64,000 nucleotides of DNA from Hyphomicrobium sp. (GTDB lineage Bacteria; Pseudomonadota; Alphaproteobacteria; Rhizobiales; Hyphomicrobiaceae). Within the stretch, counting starts at the first letter, position 1; every line of letters begins with the position of its first letter. The stretch lies in the NCBI RefSeq assembly GCF_019744875.1, contig NZ_JAIETU010000002.1:186001-250000 (forward strand), in the 5' to 3' direction. Shown here piece after piece: positions 37,943 through 46,925 of the stretch. The position numbers and the translations under genes were made by a program. The notes beneath the pieces were generated by a model. That model made no database searches. It was not told the DNA's origin and saw nothing but the letters and a program-made list of their open reading frames with translations.

Positions 37943-37957
37943 TTGCCTGTGAGGCAA
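37943..37957. promoter_or_regulatory. Candidate operator upstream of the permease unit
   Basis: Perfect inverted repeat TTGCCT-GTG-AGGCAA, about 31 bases upstream of the first ATG of the permease unit. Its size and position fit a repressor or activator site. No match to a known regulator motif is claimed. Confidence 0.35.
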
Positions 37958-38340
37958 TTGTTTTTTATGTGCGGAAAGGTTGTGCGGCGAGTGGACGCAC
38001 CTTGTCAAGATGCTTTGATACAGATTCATGCAGATTTGTGATGTGGGTGGCCATGAATTGGGCAGCGCCGCGCGATAACCATTGATCTTGAAGCTGTGGA
38101 AACTAACCTGACCGGGACCCTATCGGGCCTGCTCGCGCCGTCCTGACGTGCCGAGGCGCGCCCCTCCCTGCGGGCTGTACGGCGTCAGTTCGCTCCGTCT
38201 TTCGTCAGGGAGTCGTGCATTTCATCAGGCGTCTGTTGCCAATGTGGATGCGAACGTGTTCGATAGGAAACGGCGACGCAGTTCTATTCCGAGGTTATTT
38301 CGCCTGCAGCCACTCGCATTTTTCTCCAATTGGCGCACCA

Positions 38341-38377
38341 CGCGAAATGTGGAATTGAGCGCGAAATGTGGAATTGA
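38341..38377. repeat. 18-bp direct repeat directly before the regulator start codon
   Basis: CGCGAAATGTGGAATTGA occurs at 38341-38358 and again at 38360-38377, one base apart (period 19), and the start ATG of the regulator is at 38380. Two helical turns between copies would place protein subunits on the same face of DNA, so it is a plausible autoregulatory operator. Confidence 0.6.
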
Positions 38378-38379
38378 CA

Positions 38380-39135
38380 ATGAACCAACGACTGAGCGCA
38401 TCCGGCAAAAAGGCACTCGCAGCGATTTCTGCTGATGCGGATGTTCTGGCGGAGGCCAAGCTGTCCAAGGGCGAGGTGCAGGCAGACCTCGGCGATCTTG
38501 CGGAGCGTGTGGAGGCGAAGGAGCAGGATCCTCACGCGCTGCAGGGTTCGCGCGACAGCATGCTCGAGGTTGCGATCGGCCGCGAGGTGCGCGCCTTCCG
38601 CAACAAGCTCGGCATCACGGCGTCGGACCTGGCGAAGGCGGCCGGGCTGTCGCTCGGCATGCTCTCCAAGATCGAAAACGGCGTCACGAGCGCGTCGCTC
38701 ACGACGCTGCAGCGTCTTTCGAAGGCGCTCGGTGTGCCGGTGACGGCGCTCTTCCGGCGCTTCGAAGAGCGGCGCGATGCGGTGTTCGTTTCAGCGGGAC
38801 AGGGCCTGTTCATCGAGCGTCGCGGCACGCGCGCGGGCCATCAGTATCAGCTTCTCGGGCATACAGGCGGCGTCTCGGGCGGGGTTGTCGTCGAGCCCTA
38901 CCTCATCACGCTGACCGAAGAATCCGACGTATTTCCGCTGTTCCAGCACGGCGGGCTCGAACTCATCTATGTGCTCGAAGGCGAAGTGGTCTATCGCCAT
39001 GCCGACAAGCTCTATCCCATGAAGCCGGGCGACAGCCTGTTCTTCGACGCGGACGCGCCGCACGGACCGGAAGAGCTCATCAAGCTTCCCATCCGGTTTC
39101 TCTCGGTCATCAGCTACGCGCGCGATCTGCCGTAA
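38380..39135 (+). CDS. XRE-family transcriptional regulator with C-terminal cupin domain
   Basis: 251 residues from the ATG at 38380; a GTG at 38368 is less likely. An unusual N-terminal extension of about 60 polar residues precedes the helix-turn-helix (about 65-122, VRAFRNKLGITASDLAKAAG and LSKIENGVTSASL). The cupin domain (about 175-245) shows FPLFQHGGLELIYVLEGEVV and PMKPGDSLFFDADAPHG. Such regulators sense a small ligand through the cupin and often control a neighbouring catabolic operon. Here it is divergent from the amine permease unit, and a direct repeat abuts its own start. The controlling ligand is unknown. Confidence 0.85.
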   Translation: MNQRLSASGKKALAAISADADVLAEAKLSKGEVQADLGDLAERVEAKEQDPHALQGSRDSMLEVAIGREVRAFRNKLGITASDLAKAAGLSLGMLSKIENGVTSASLTTLQRLSKALGVPVTALFRRFEERRDAVFVSAGQGLFIERRGTRAGHQYQLLGHTGGVSGGVVVEPYLITLTEESDVFPLFQHGGLELIYVLEGEVVYRHADKLYPMKPGDSLFFDADAPHGPEELIKLPIRFLSVISYARDLP

Positions 39136-39191
39136 GTTTCCTGGCGGCTTCCGCGGGTCTTGGCTCTACGTCTCGGGGGGTATGCCTGGGG

Positions 39192-39839
39192 CTATTCGAG
39201 TGCGGACTGGAGCCCGCGCACGAACGTCGAAAGACCCGTCATGCGATCGCGGCGCAGGCGCTCGGCGGCGAGGATCGCTTTCAGCCCGGCAATGCTTTCC
39301 GCCAGATCGCCGTTCACGATGACATAGTCGTACTCGGCCCAGTGGCTGATTTCGGATGCCGCCTTGGCCATGCGCTTGGCGACGACGTCCTGAGGATCCT
39401 GCGCGCGCTGCTGCAGGCGCGCCTCAAGCGCGCCACCCGAAGGCGGCAGCACGAAAACGCGCACCAGGTCGCCGGCCATGCGTTCGGACAACTGCTGGGT
39501 GCCCTGCCAGTCGATGTCGAACAGCACGTCGCGACCTTCGGCGACGGCCTGCTCGATCGGCGCCCGCGGCGTGCCATAGAGGTTGCCGAACACGGTTGCC
39601 CATTCGAGGAGCTGGTTGTCGTCGCGCATCGCCTTGAAGCGGGCTTCATCGACGAACCAGTAGTCGCGACCGTCCACCTCGCCGGGACGCGGGGGGCGCG
39701 TCGTGACGGAAATCGAAAGCGCGATGTGGCGATCGCTTTCTAGCAATGCACGCGCGAGCGAGGTTTTTCCTGCGCCCGAGGGCGACGACAGCACAAGCAG
39801 CAGGCCGCGCCGTTCGATGCTTGGATTTTCGGTCGTCAT
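39192..39839 (-). CDS. gmk: Guanylate kinase
   Basis: 215 residues. It phosphorylates GMP to GDP with ATP. The P-loop is LSSPSGAGKTSLARALL; the GMP-binding segment includes SISVTTRPPRPGEVDGRDYW and the lid region follows near AQDPQDVVAKRM. It is the last gene of the fabF-mltG-yicC-gmk run on the minus strand, 67 bases after yicC. That order is well conserved in Hyphomicrobiales. Its 3' end converges on the XRE-cupin regulator with 56 bases between. Confidence 0.95.
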   Translation of the reverse strand: MTTENPSIERRGLLLVLSSPSGAGKTSLARALLESDRHIALSISVTTRPPRPGEVDGRDYWFVDEARFKAMRDDNQLLEWATVFGNLYGTPRAPIEQAVAEGRDVLFDIDWQGTQQLSERMAGDLVRVFVLPPSGGALEARLQQRAQDPQDVVAKRMAKAASEISHWAEYDYVIVNGDLAESIAGLKAILAAERLRRDRMTGLSTFVRGLQSALE

Positions 39840-39906
39840 GGCGGCTCCCCGCGCGCGTCGTTCGTTTCCCGCCGTTGATAGGGGCTCGCCCGCAGCCGGT
39901 CCAGTG

Positions 39907-40794
39907 CTACTCGATGTTCTGGACCTGCTCGCGCAACTGATCGATCACCACCTTGAGCGCGAGACCCGAGCGGGCGATGTCCTGGTCGGCCGCCTTCGAC
40001 GTCAACGTGTTGGCCTCGCGGTTGAATTCCTGGGCAAGGAAATCGAGCTTGCGGCCCACTGCCCCGCCGTCGCGCAGCAGGGCCCGGGCGGCCTCGACGT
40101 GGGCGTTGAGGCGCTTGAGCTCTTCCTCGACGTCGGCGCGCGTGGCCAGCATCACGGCTTCCTGATGGAGGCGGGCGGGGTCGAACGACTGGCCGGTTTC
40201 CATGAGGCGGGCGACCTGCTCGGCAAGACGCGCGCGGATGGCCTCGACGGAGCGCGCAGGCGCGACTTCGACGCTGTGAGAGAGCCGCGCGATTTCGTCG
40301 ATCTGGCGCGTCAGAACCTCGGTAAGGCGGCGGCCCTCGTCGCGCCGTGCGGCCACCAGATCAGAGAGCGCAGCGTCCAGGCTTGCGAGGACGGCCGCCT
40401 GCTCATCGGCCTCAGCGACCGGATCGTCCGCGTCGTCGGCGACGTCGAGCACGCCTTTGAGGGCCAGCAGCGCCTCGGCACGCGGGGGCTCGGCGCCGAT
40501 CTCCTTGGCGAGCCGCGTTGCGATCGCGAGCACGCGATCGAGCGCGGCCTGGTTGACGGTGATGTCGGCCGTCTGCGCCCGGCGCGTCAGGCTCAGGTTG
40601 GCGTTCACGCTGCCGCGCGAAATCGCCTTCGTCAGCCGCTCGCGCACTTTCGCTTCAAGGGCTTCGTAGCCGGAGGGCAAACGCAGGCGCACGTCCAGGC
40701 CGCGATTGTTCACGCTGCGCAGCTCCCAATGCCACGTGCATCCCTCGTGCGCGCCGTCGCGGCGGGCAAACCCGGTCATGCTCTGCAGGCTCAT
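39907..40794 (-). CDS. yicC: YicC-family endoribonuclease
   Basis: 295 residues from the ATG at 40794, where the conserved N-terminus SLQSMTGFARRDGA begins; an in-frame start at 40869 adds 25 unlike residues. The C-terminal DUF1732 part is present (FLAQEFNREANTLTSKAADQ, ending LREQVQNIE). E. coli YicC is a metal-dependent endoribonuclease that affects the RyhB small RNA; a related role here is by family only. It lies between mltG and gmk. Confidence 0.92.
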   Translation of the reverse strand: MSLQSMTGFARRDGAHEGCTWHWELRSVNNRGLDVRLRLPSGYEALEAKVRERLTKAISRGSVNANLSLTRRAQTADITVNQAALDRVLAIATRLAKEIGAEPPRAEALLALKGVLDVADDADDPVAEADEQAAVLASLDAALSDLVAARRDEGRRLTEVLTRQIDEIARLSHSVEVAPARSVEAIRARLAEQVARLMETGQSFDPARLHQEAVMLATRADVEEELKRLNAHVEAARALLRDGGAVGRKLDFLAQEFNREANTLTSKAADQDIARSGLALKVVIDQLREQVQNIE

Positions 40795-40914
40795 CTTGGG
40801 ACGCTCGTCTTTGGGGGCTCGGGGGCGACAGGCCGGAAAAAACTGGGAAGGGCGCGTGCGCGGGCACACGCGACACCAGTACGGGCGCGGGCAGACCTCT
40901 GCAAGGGCGGCGCG

Positions 40915-42267
40915 CTACTTTTTGGGTTTACGGATCGGCAGGGGAATTGCGGAGACCGTGGTCGTTCCAGCGGGGGCCGCCGCTTCAGCAGGGGCTGCCG
41001 GTGCATCCTCCGCTGGGGGATTTGGGATTTCCGTCACGGGGTTCGCGGGCGCTGCGGCGTCGCCCGCGGGTGCGGCCGCGCCGTCGGCGGCGGGCTCTGC
41101 GGTACCCGCTGCTGCCGCCTGGCGCGCGCGCATGTCCTTTTCGACCTTGCGCCAGTTGGAGACGGCCGCGTTGTGATCCTTGAGGGTCGCCGAGAAGATG
41201 TGTCCGCCCGTGCCGTCGGCCACGAAGAAGACGTCGCCGTGCTGCGACGGGTTCAAGGCCGCTTCGAGCGCGGGGCGTCCCGGGTTGCAGATCGGCGTCG
41301 GGGGCAGGCCTTTGATCTGGTAGGTGTTGTGCGCGTTCTTGGCGTCCTTCTCCGTCTGCAGGATGGGTTTGCCCCACTGCACGCCGCCGCCGTAGATGCC
41401 GTAGAGAATGGTCGGGTCGGACTGAAGCGGCATGCCTTTGGTCAGGCGGTTCGAGAACACGCCCGCGATGCGCTCACGCTCGTCGGCGCGTCCGGTTTCC
41501 TTTTCGATGATCGACGCCAGCACGACGGCCTGCTCCGGCGACTGCAGCGGCAGCCCCTCGCGGCGGCGCTCCCAGGCGGCGTCGAGCACCTGCTTCTGCT
41601 TGGCCTGCATGCGATCCAAGAGCTCCTGGCGCGACATGCCCTTTTCGATGCTGTAGGTCTCCGGCATCAACGAGCCTTCGGCCGGGATCTGCGTCACGTC
41701 GCCGGTGAGGTTCTCCTCGCTCTTCAGCCGCTCGACGATCTGCTGGCTCGTGAGGCCTTCCGGGATCGTCACCTTGTAGAGAACGGATTTGCCCTCGGAG
41801 AGGATGGCGATCACGTCGCGGATGCTGACGCCCGGCTTGAAGAGATATTCGCCGCTCTTCAGCACCACCTCGCCGGGATGCATCCGGCTTTGCACGAGGT
41901 AGTTGACCATGAAGGCCCAGCGGCTGGACACGACGCCTTCGCGTTCGAGATCGTCGGCGATGGAATTGGTGCTGGTGCCCTTGGGGATGACGATGGTCTG
42001 GGTCGTCGTCAGGGGACCGGGACGGCTGTAGAGATGGCCCGTAAAGAGCGTGAGCGCGCCGCCCGCTAGCATCATGACGAGCGCGAGCGTCATGACACCG
42101 CTGACGATGCGCGCGAAGCCGGAGAGCACACGCGACTCGCGCTTCTGGCGCATGCCATGCGGGCGCGGCGGAGCGCGGCCCGGCTCCAGAGCCTCGGCGG
42201 GACTGCGGGGGCGCATGCCATCGCGTCGCGACAACGTGGGCGACACATCCCGGCGGTGATTACTCAT
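40915..42267 (-). CDS. mltG: Endolytic murein transglycosylase MltG
   Basis: 450 residues. A cytoplasmic Arg-rich start (about residues 1-50) precedes one membrane helix (about 54-75, GVMTLALVMMLAGGALTLF) and a periplasmic YceG domain. The catalytic Glu lies in VVLASIIEKETGRADERERI, followed by the LQSDPTILYGIYGGG and GLPPTPICNPGRPALEAALN motifs. It cuts nascent glycan strands and sets their length. The C-terminus after about residue 375 is an Ala/Pro-rich low-complexity tail absent from short homologs. It lies in the fabF-mltG-yicC-gmk order. Confidence 0.93.
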   Translation of the reverse strand: MSNHRRDVSPTLSRRDGMRPRSPAEALEPGRAPPRPHGMRQKRESRVLSGFARIVSGVMTLALVMMLAGGALTLFTGHLYSRPGPLTTTQTIVIPKGTSTNSIADDLEREGVVSSRWAFMVNYLVQSRMHPGEVVLKSGEYLFKPGVSIRDVIAILSEGKSVLYKVTIPEGLTSQQIVERLKSEENLTGDVTQIPAEGSLMPETYSIEKGMSRQELLDRMQAKQKQVLDAAWERRREGLPLQSPEQAVVLASIIEKETGRADERERIAGVFSNRLTKGMPLQSDPTILYGIYGGGVQWGKPILQTEKDAKNAHNTYQIKGLPPTPICNPGRPALEAALNPSQHGDVFFVADGTGGHIFSATLKDHNAAVSNWRKVEKDMRARQAAAAGTAEPAADGAAAPAGDAAAPANPVTEIPNPPAEDAPAAPAEAAAPAGTTTVSAIPLPIRKPKK

Positions 42268-42409
42268 CGATCAGCTCCCGTTTCGCGCCGCCCGGTTCCG
42301 GTCGAGGTGTGGGCGAGCGCGAAAGTGCCCCGTGACTTAGAGCCCGACGTGACCTTGGGATTGTGGCAAAACCCGGTCAATCGACGCCCAGGCGGCCCAG
42401 TGCGCTGGG

Positions 42410-43681
42410 TCAGGCCACCTTGCGCATGATGAGCGAGGCGTTCGTGCCGCCGAAACCGAACGAATTCGAGAGCACGGTCGAGATTTCGCGCTTGCGCGGG
42501 GTGAGCGGCACCAGATCCATGGCAGTTTCGACCGACGGATTGGTGAGGTTCAGGGTGGCGGGCGCGATCTGGTCGCGGATGGCCAGCACCGAGAAGATCG
42601 CCTCGACCGCGCCGGCCGCACCGAGCAAGTGCCCGATCGACGACTTGGTCGACGACATGGACACCTTGGCCTGCGAGTTGCCGAACAGGCGCTCGACCGC
42701 ACCGAGCTCGATCTCGTCGCCCATCGGCGTCGAAGTGCCGTGCGCGTTGATGTAGTCGATGTCGCTCGGCGAAAGGCCCGCGTTCTTGAGGGCTGCGCGC
42801 ATGCAGCGGAACGCGCCGTCGCCGGTCTCGGACGGGGCCGTGATGTGGTAGGCGTCGCCCGACATGCCGTAGCCGATCACCTCGGCATAGATCTTCGCGC
42901 CGCGCGCCTGCGCATGCTCCAGCGTCTCGAGCACGACGACGCCGGCGCCCTCGCCCATGACGAACCCGTCGCGATCCTTGTCGTAGGGGCGCGAACCTTC
43001 GTGAGGGCGATCGTTGAAGCCGGTCGAGAGAGCGCGGCAGGCCACGAAGCCGGCCATGCCGATGCGGCAGATGGGGCTTTCGGTGCCGCCCGCAACCATG
43101 ACCTCGGCATCGCCCAGCGCGACGAGGCGGGCGGCATCTCCGATGGCGTGCGTGCCGGTGGCGCATGCGGTCACGACCGCATGGTTCGGGCCCTTGAGCT
43201 GATGCTTGATGGAGACGTAGCCGCCGGCGAGGTTGATCAGGCGGCCGGGAATGAAGAACGGCGAGACGCGGCGCGCGCCCTTTTCCTTGAGCAGGATCGA
43301 GGTGTCGGCGATGCCGGACAGGCCGCCGATGCCGGAGCCGATGAGGACGCCGGTCGATTCCTGCTTCTCAGGGGTGTCGGCCTTCCAGCCCGAATCCGCG
43401 AGCGCCTGGTCGGCTGCTGCCACGGCGTAGATGATGAAATCGTCGACCTTGCGCTGCTCTTTCGGCTCCATCCAATCGTCGGGATTGAACTTGCCTTCGG
43501 AGGCTGAACCGCGCGGCACGAAATTGGCGATCTGGCAGGAGAGATCGGAAGCGTCGAATTCTTCGATGCGCCGGGCGCCGCTCTTGCCGGCCAGAAGATT
43601 GCTCCAGGCCGCTTCCACCCCGCATCCGACGGGGGTGACGAGGCCAAGTCCTGTGATGACGACGCGCCGCAAGCCGCTCAA
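42410..43681 (-). CDS. fabF: 3-oxoacyl-[acyl-carrier-protein] synthase II
   Basis: 423 residues. Condensing enzyme that elongates acyl-ACP with malonyl-ACP. The catalytic Cys-His-His set is visible: VVTACATGTHAIGDAAR, INAHGTSTPMGDEIELGA and KSSIGHLLGAAGAVEAI. The C-terminus NSFGFGGTNASLIMRKV is typical. The start is a TTG at 43681; a second TTG nine bases later would also fit (RRVVITGLGLVTPVG). It is 390 bases downstream of acpP, an unusually wide gap for this cluster. Confidence 0.95.
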   Translation of the reverse strand: MSGLRRVVITGLGLVTPVGCGVEAAWSNLLAGKSGARRIEEFDASDLSCQIANFVPRGSASEGKFNPDDWMEPKEQRKVDDFIIYAVAAADQALADSGWKADTPEKQESTGVLIGSGIGGLSGIADTSILLKEKGARRVSPFFIPGRLINLAGGYVSIKHQLKGPNHAVVTACATGTHAIGDAARLVALGDAEVMVAGGTESPICRIGMAGFVACRALSTGFNDRPHEGSRPYDKDRDGFVMGEGAGVVVLETLEHAQARGAKIYAEVIGYGMSGDAYHITAPSETGDGAFRCMRAALKNAGLSPSDIDYINAHGTSTPMGDEIELGAVERLFGNSQAKVSMSSTKSSIGHLLGAAGAVEAIFSVLAIRDQIAPATLNLTNPSVETAMDLVPLTPRKREISTVLSNSFGFGGTNASLIMRKVA

Positions 43682-44071
43682 GTTTCAATCCCCCGGTGAG
43701 TGAGAGCGCCGCCCGTCCTTGCCCAATCGGATTGTGCCTGAGCCCGGAGAGCTTGCGTCCGTTGCTGGTGTCCGGGAGGCGCGACGGACGTTGATAGTCA
43801 CGCCTCTCGGGTTGTTGACGTTGGTCTCGTACCGGCCTTTTCGGCCAGCCTTCTCGTGCGGTCCGTTTCGCTCGGCGGGAGCGGCGCGGCGCATTGGGCG
43901 TGCCGTCTGGCTGGCCGTTGGGCTTTGCCGTCGGCGGCGCTACGTGCCGCCTGTCGTTTCGCGCAACCGTCCCAAGGGATGGTCTCGACGAACACGAGGG
44001 CCGCCACGCGAGACGCCCGCTTGCTCCTTATTGCGGAGCGAAGCGGCCGAGACCCGAGACGATGCGAAGGC
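43682..44071. other. Gene-free stretch between acpP and fabF
   Basis: 390 bases. Open frames cross it on both strands but are Arg-, Pro- and Ala-rich with no homology-like features and no good ribosome sites. Short self-complementary stretches occur, for example GCTCC-TTATT-GCGGAGC-like pairing near 44023-44043. No convincing promoter or terminator was found, so read-through from acpP to fabF is possible. Confidence 0.5.
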
Positions 44072-44314
44072 TTAGGCAGCCGTCGCGTTCTTCTCGAGGA
44101 ACTTGACTGCGTCGCCAACCGTCAGAATGTGCTCGGCGGCGTCATCGGGGATTTCACAGCCAAACTCTTCTTCGAAGGCCATAACCAGCTCGACCGTATC
44201 AAGGCTGTCGGCGCCGAGATCGTCGATGAAGCTGGCGTTTTCCGTGACCTTGTCGGCCTCGACGCCAAGATGCTCAACAACGATCTTCTTCACGCGCTCT
44301 GCGACATCGCTCAT
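44072..44314 (-). CDS. acpP: Acyl carrier protein
   Basis: 80 residues from the ATG at 44314, behind a good ribosome site (GAGGGAAG). The phosphopantetheine serine is in [20 protein letters not shown]. It is small, acidic and helical, standard ACP length. It carries growing acyl chains for fatty acid and lipid A synthesis. The open frame continues upstream for 23 codons, but those residues are not ACP-like. It lies between fabG and fabF on the same strand, separated from each by nearly 400 bases. Confidence 0.97.
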   Translation of the reverse strand: MSDVAERVKKIVVEHLGVEADKVTENASFIDDLGADSLDTVELVMAFEEEFGCEIPDDAAEHILTVGDAVKFLEKNATAA

Positions 44315-44708
44315 CGTCTTCCCTCGTGTCCCTGCTAATTCCGTTGCTATCGTTTTCTCGGGGCCCGTCGTGTGCCGGGGCACTCAAGTTCGTTTGGTAA
44401 CTTCGATGGCGTTCATCAGAAAGCCCAATTCCGACTTTCCGATCGCGCGCTCGCTGTTTCGTTCTGCCTCATGCCGGATGCCGTGGTGTCCATCAGGATA
44501 CCCGGACGACAGCGCGTGAGCGTCGATCGTTAGGGCTTTTCCGCAGCACGCGCAGCAAAAAAACGAGGCTCGTTAACATATCTCCGGATGCGTGGCCAGC
44601 ACCGGTGGTCGTGTCGTGGCACGGCACTCGCCCCGGTTGGAGAGTGACACTTTGACACCGCGCCGCGCGATTGTCGCGCGCGGCTGGCGCCAACAGCGTT
44701 TTTCTCAA
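44315..44708. other. Gene-free stretch between fabG and acpP
   Basis: 394 bases. It should hold the end of the fabD-fabG message and the promoter of the highly expressed acpP. A GC-rich hairpin (GCCGCGCG-ATTGT-CGCGCGCGGC-like, around 44667-44690) lacks a T-run. A small hairpin with seven T lies at 44557-44575. I could not identify a convincing acpP promoter. Confidence 0.5.
44557..44575 (-). terminator. Short hairpin with T-run, possible end of the fabD-fabG message
   Basis: On the minus strand AACGA-GCC-TCGTT is followed directly by five further T. The stem is only 5 bp, so strength is doubtful. It lies about 135 bases after the fabG stop and 240 before the acpP start. Confidence 0.35.
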
Positions 44709-45452
44709 TCAAACCATTGCCATGCCGCCATTCACATGCAGCGTCTGGCCGGTCACATAGCCGGCCTCGTTGCTGGCAAGGTAAATGGCTGCGGCGGCGA
44801 TGTCATCGGGCGAGCCGAAACGCTGGGCCGGAATGTGCTGCGAGATCTCGGCTTTCTGCTTGTCGTTGAGCACGTCCGTCATCGCGGTGGCGATGAAGCC
44901 GGGCGCGATGCAGTTGGCCGTGATGCCGCGGTTGGCGACTTCGCGGGCGAGCGACTTCGTCATGCCGATCATGCCGGCTTTCGAAGCGGCATAGTTGCCC
45001 TGGCCGGGATTGCCGATGATGCCCGAGACCGACGAAATGTTGATGATGCGGCCGTAGCCCGTCTTGGAGCGCAGCATGTGGCGCGTGGCGGCGCGCATCA
45101 GCATGAAGGTGGACGTCAGGTTGACGGCGATGACGTCGTCCCACTGCTCGTCCTTCATCACCATGAACAGGTTGTCCTTGGTGAGGCCTGCGTTGTTGAC
45201 GATGATGTCGACGCGGCCAAGCTTGGCTGCTGCGTTGTCGATCAGCTTCATGACCTGCGCCTTGTCGGCGAGATCGCACGGCACGACGTGCACGCGGTCG
45301 CCGAGCTCGGCGGCGAGAGCTTCGAGCTTCGCCACCTGGCGGCCCGAGATGGCGACGTCGGCGCCGGCCTTGTGGAAGGCGCGGGCGATGCCCTCGCCGA
45401 TGCCGCCGGTCGCTCCGGTCACGAGCGCAGTTTTGCCAGTCAAGTCGAACAT
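44709..45452 (-). CDS. fabG: 3-oxoacyl-[acyl-carrier-protein] reductase
   Basis: 247 residues, short-chain dehydrogenase. NADP site TGATGGIGEGIARAF, NNAG motif (IIVNNAGLTKDNL), catalytic Ser in INISSVSGIIG, and YxxxK as NYAASKAGMIGM. C-terminus NGGMAMV is typical of FabG. It reduces 3-oxoacyl-ACP with NADPH. It follows fabD by 36 bases on the same strand, so the two are probably cotranscribed, and it precedes acpP. Confidence 0.96.
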   Translation of the reverse strand: MFDLTGKTALVTGATGGIGEGIARAFHKAGADVAISGRQVAKLEALAAELGDRVHVVPCDLADKAQVMKLIDNAAAKLGRVDIIVNNAGLTKDNLFMVMKDEQWDDVIAVNLTSTFMLMRAATRHMLRSKTGYGRIINISSVSGIIGNPGQGNYAASKAGMIGMTKSLAREVANRGITANCIAPGFIATAMTDVLNDKQKAEISQHIPAQRFGSPDDIAAAAIYLASNEAGYVTGQTLHVNGGMAMV

Positions 45453-45488
45453 GGTTTCAATCCTTTTCGGAGACGAGACGACCGGCCC

Positions 45489-46433
45489 TCAGGCCAGTTT
45501 CTCGATCGCGGCGTCGATGTCTGCGGGGGTGCCGAGGCTCATCGCCTCGAGGGACTTTTCAATGCGCTTGGCGAGGCCGGCGAGCACTTTGCCGGAGCCG
45601 ATCTCGAACACGTCGGTGACGCCGTTCGCGGCCAGGTAGCCCACGCACTCGCGCCAGCGGACGGTGCCGGTGACCTGCTCCACGAGCAGCTTGCGGATTT
45701 CGTCGGGATCGCTGACGGCGCTCGCCACGACGTTGGCGACGACGGGAACGACGGGCTTGTTGATGGCGACCTCGGCGAGCGCTGCGGCCATCGCTTCGGC
45801 GGCGGGCTGCATGAGCGCGCAATGGAAGGGTGCGGAGACAGGCAGCAAAACAGCGCGGCGGACGCCGTGCGGCTTGCCAATGTCGGCGACGCGGTCGATG
45901 GCGACCTTCGAGCCGGAGAGCACGACCTGTGTCGGCTCGTTGTCGTTGGCGACCTGGCAGACGTCACCCTGGGCCGCTTCAGCGGCGACGGTACGCGCCA
46001 CGTCGATGCCGACGCCGAGGAGGGCGACCATAGCGCCCTGCCCGACCGGGACGGCGGCCTGCATGGCCTTGCCGCGCAACTTCAAAAGTCTTGCCGTGTC
46101 TGCCAGAGAAAACGCGCCGGCGGCTGCGAGCGCCGAATACTCACCCAGCGAATGACCGGCGACGAACTTGGCCTTGTCGGCGAGCTTGATGCCGCGCTCG
46201 CGCTCCAGCACCCGCATGACGGCCATCGATACGGCCATCAGGGCGGGCTGGGCATTTTCGGTGAGCGTCAGCGTGTCCTTGGGGCCTTCCCACATGATCG
46301 CCGACAGCTTCTGGCCGAGCGCGTCGTCAACCTCGTCGAAGACCTCGCGGGCGACCGGGAAATTCTCCGCCAGCTCGCGGCCCATGCCCACGTCCTGGCT
46401 GCCTTGTCCGGGAAATACGAATGCGCGTGCCAC
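45489..46433 (-). CDS. fabD: Malonyl CoA-acyl carrier protein transacylase
   Basis: 314 residues from a GTG at 46433. It moves malonyl groups from CoA to ACP. N-terminal AFVFPGQGSQDVGMG, nucleophile Ser in AGHSLGEYSALAAAG, and the catalytic His region SAPFHCALMQPAAEAM are present. It heads the fabD-fabG-acpP-fabF order. A divergent small membrane protein gene starts about 225 bases away on the plus strand. Confidence 0.96.
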   Translation of the reverse strand: MARAFVFPGQGSQDVGMGRELAENFPVAREVFDEVDDALGQKLSAIMWEGPKDTLTLTENAQPALMAVSMAVMRVLERERGIKLADKAKFVAGHSLGEYSALAAAGAFSLADTARLLKLRGKAMQAAVPVGQGAMVALLGVGIDVARTVAAEAAQGDVCQVANDNEPTQVVLSGSKVAIDRVADIGKPHGVRRAVLLPVSAPFHCALMQPAAEAMAAALAEVAINKPVVPVVANVVASAVSDPDEIRKLLVEQVTGTVRWRECVGYLAANGVTDVFEIGSGKVLAGLAKRIEKSLEAMSLGTPADIDAAIEKLA

Positions 46434-46659
46434 GCTCGCTCCTTTGTCGGTGTCTGAGACGCTTGGCGGGACGGCCCACGCGGGGCCCGATCGGGCAGGT
46501 GTGGCGGGCGTCTTGCTCTCGGGGCTTTCGACATGTCCGGCGTGGTGTTGTCAAGGCCCCGAGGTGACAGCGGCGGCGAAAGAGGACAACTTGCCATCGG
46601 GCGCGCGGGCAGACCGTTCGCCAACGCGCCCTCCTCTGCGCAACCGTCAGGAGCCTGCG

Positions 46660-46875
46660 ATGGCAATGCCGTTCAAGCTGTTCTCGCTCAAGGATGTCCG
46701 GGTCGGCGCGCTCCGCGAAGGGGGCGTGCTGGTGCACGCGAAGATCTTTGCCGCGGTGATGCTGGTACTGGCCGTCATCGATTGGTACACGGCCGAGCCC
46801 TATTGGGCGCATTGGGTTTTTCTCGGCTGGGGCGCGGGCCTGCTCCTGCATGCCGCTTTGACGCTCAGGCATTGA
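46660..46875 (+). CDS. 71-residue two-helix membrane protein, unknown function
   Basis: 71 residues from the ATG at 46660, with a good ribosome site (CAGGAG, 6 bases). Two membrane helices (about 25-43, HAKIFAAVMLVLAVIDWYT, and about 48-66, WAHWVFLGWGAGLLLHAAL) make it a 2TM-domain type protein. A short positively charged N-terminus suggests both ends are cytoplasmic. No function is known to me. It lies 50 bases before another small membrane protein gene, so the two may form a unit. Confidence 0.65.
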   Translation: MAMPFKLFSLKDVRVGALREGGVLVHAKIFAAVMLVLAVIDWYTAEPYWAHWVFLGWGAGLLLHAALTLRH

Positions 46876-46925
46876 CGTACTGGCACTGACGCCGTGGTCC
46901 TAAGTCCGCCCCCCCTGGAGAAACG

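Larger units (their letters stand above)
37913..38379. other. Divergent intergenic region, permease unit / XRE-cupin regulator
   Basis: 467 bases with no credible gene. It holds the promoter area of the minus-strand permease unit and of the plus-strand regulator. Two repeat elements stand out: TTGCCT-GTG-AGGCAA at 37943-37957 and an 18-bp direct repeat at 38341-38377. I saw no clear sigma-70 promoter on either strand. The 95-codon plus-strand frame starting at 38148 overlaps the regulator start and has no protein-like composition. Confidence 0.6.

Noticed and set aside
38148-38435. 95-codon plus-strand frame before the XRE-cupin regulator
   Set aside because: It overlaps the regulator start in another frame and includes the direct repeats; no protein-like pattern.
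43719-44075. 118-codon plus-strand frame between fabF and acpP
   Set aside because: Arg/Pro-rich, no ribosome site, no recognisable features, antisense to the operon.
44667-44690. GC-rich hairpin between fabG and acpP as a terminator
   Set aside because: It has no T-run on the transcribed strand and repeats of CG make such pairing likely by chance here.
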